From Nitrospinota bacterium (GTDB lineage: Bacteria > UBA8248), in assembly GCA_029937135.1 (NCBI GenBank), contig JAPYQX010000166.1:1-6697 (forward strand): DNA of 6,697 nt, given 5' to 3'. The translations under genes were made by a program, and so were the position numbers. How positions within the stretch are numbered: the first letter of the stretch is position 1; every line of letters starts with the position of its first letter. The notes beneath the pieces were generated by a model. That model was not told where the DNA came from and ran no database searches. It saw only the letters and a list, made by a program, of their open reading frames with translations. Shown here one piece after another: positions 6,279-6,697 of this stretch.

Positions 6279-6697
6279 CTATACTTTTCCCGGGCTTCTT
6301 TTCCTCTCGACCGTCACCAGCCAGACGCCCGTTATCGTCAACGCCGCGCCCGCCAGAAGGTTCCAGCCCACCGTTTCGCCCAGCATGACCGCGCTGCCCG
6401 CGACACCCACCGCCGGCGTCATGAACAGAAACACCGAAACCCGTGCGGGCGAGTACTTGAGCATCAGGTGGGCCCACAAGACGAGAATGAGTCCGCTCGA
6501 GATCACCCCCATGTGGAATATCGCGTAAATCTCCGCGGGGCCGAACGCATACCGGCCACCATCCTCGGTCAACCAGGAAAGAGCCAGGTAGAGCGGCGCC
6601 CCGATAATCATGGCCCACCGCGTCACGGCGAACATATCGGAGCGACCCAGATATTTCTTGAAGTGAATCGCCTGGAATCCCCAGACCAACGCTGAAA
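6279..6697 (-). CDS. EamA/DMT-family transporter, C-terminal half, 5' partial
   Basis: Integral membrane protein of the drug/metabolite transporter superfamily (EamA domain), usually about 300 residues with ten helices in two repeats. Only the second repeat is in the window. The TAG stop is at 6281-6279, and the frame stays open to the right edge, so the apparent TTG start at 6689-6687 is internal. Helix-like stretches include FAVTRWAMIIGAPLYLALSW, YAIFHMGVISSGLILVLW, VSVFLFMTPAVGVAGSAVML, and the typical repeat end LGE..GWNLLAGAALTITGVWL, followed by a basic tail. Members export or import small metabolites, amino acids or nucleotide sugars; the substrate cannot be told. It faces the operon convergently, so any functional link to the cassette is weak. 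Confidence 0.88.
   Translation of the reverse strand, partial: SALVWGFQAIHFKKYLGRSDMFAVTRWAMIIGAPLYLALSWLTEDGGRYAFGPAEIYAIFHMGVISSGLILVLWAHLMLKYSPARVSVFLFMTPAVGVAGSAVMLGETVGWNLLAGAALTITGVWLVTVERKRSPGKV

Overview
The window is a GC-rich bacterial metabolic locus in ordinary operon style: tightly spaced, co-directional genes with recognisable ribosome binding sites, and no RNA genes, insertion sequences or CRISPR. Nothing fixes the taxon. A TAXI-type fused TRAP permease beside D-2-hydroxyacid dehydrogenase and PrpF-family genes suits Gram-negative (proteobacteria-like) or environmental candidate lineages, and I do not claim more than that.

Layout. Bases 1-2363 (+) hold the 5'-truncated fused TRAP transporter permease, whose true start lies off the left edge. 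Bases 2386-3034 (+) hold a VOC-superfamily (glyoxalase / extradiol dioxygenase-like) gene that reads as one protein only if two single-base deletions are restored. Bases 3038-3994 (+) hold an intact D-2-hydroxyacid dehydrogenase. Bases 4038-4988 (+) hold its tandem paralogue, interrupted by an in-frame TGA at 4389-4391. Bases 5058-6236 (+) hold an intact PrpF-family isomerase. Convergent to these, bases 6279-6697 (-) hold the C-terminal half of an EamA/DMT transporter that runs off the right edge.

The five plus-strand genes probably form one operon. Gaps run from 3 to about 70 bases, and the VOC stop overlaps the leader of the first dehydrogenase. Together they look like a carboxylic-acid uptake and catabolism cassette: TRAP import of an organic acid, NAD(P)-dependent 2-hydroxyacid/2-oxoacid interconversion, a VOC metalloenzyme, and double-bond isomerisation by the PrpF-family enzyme. 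The substrate cannot be read from the sequence.

The most notable signal is that all three coding lesions fall in the middle two kilobases, between intact flanking genes. They could be real decay of part of the operon or consensus errors. The TGA in the second dehydrogenase sits exactly at the only gap (two codons) in an otherwise collinear paralogue alignment, so one 6-base deletion could explain it. No new type of system is evident; the interest lies in this interrupted cassette and the diverged dehydrogenase pair.
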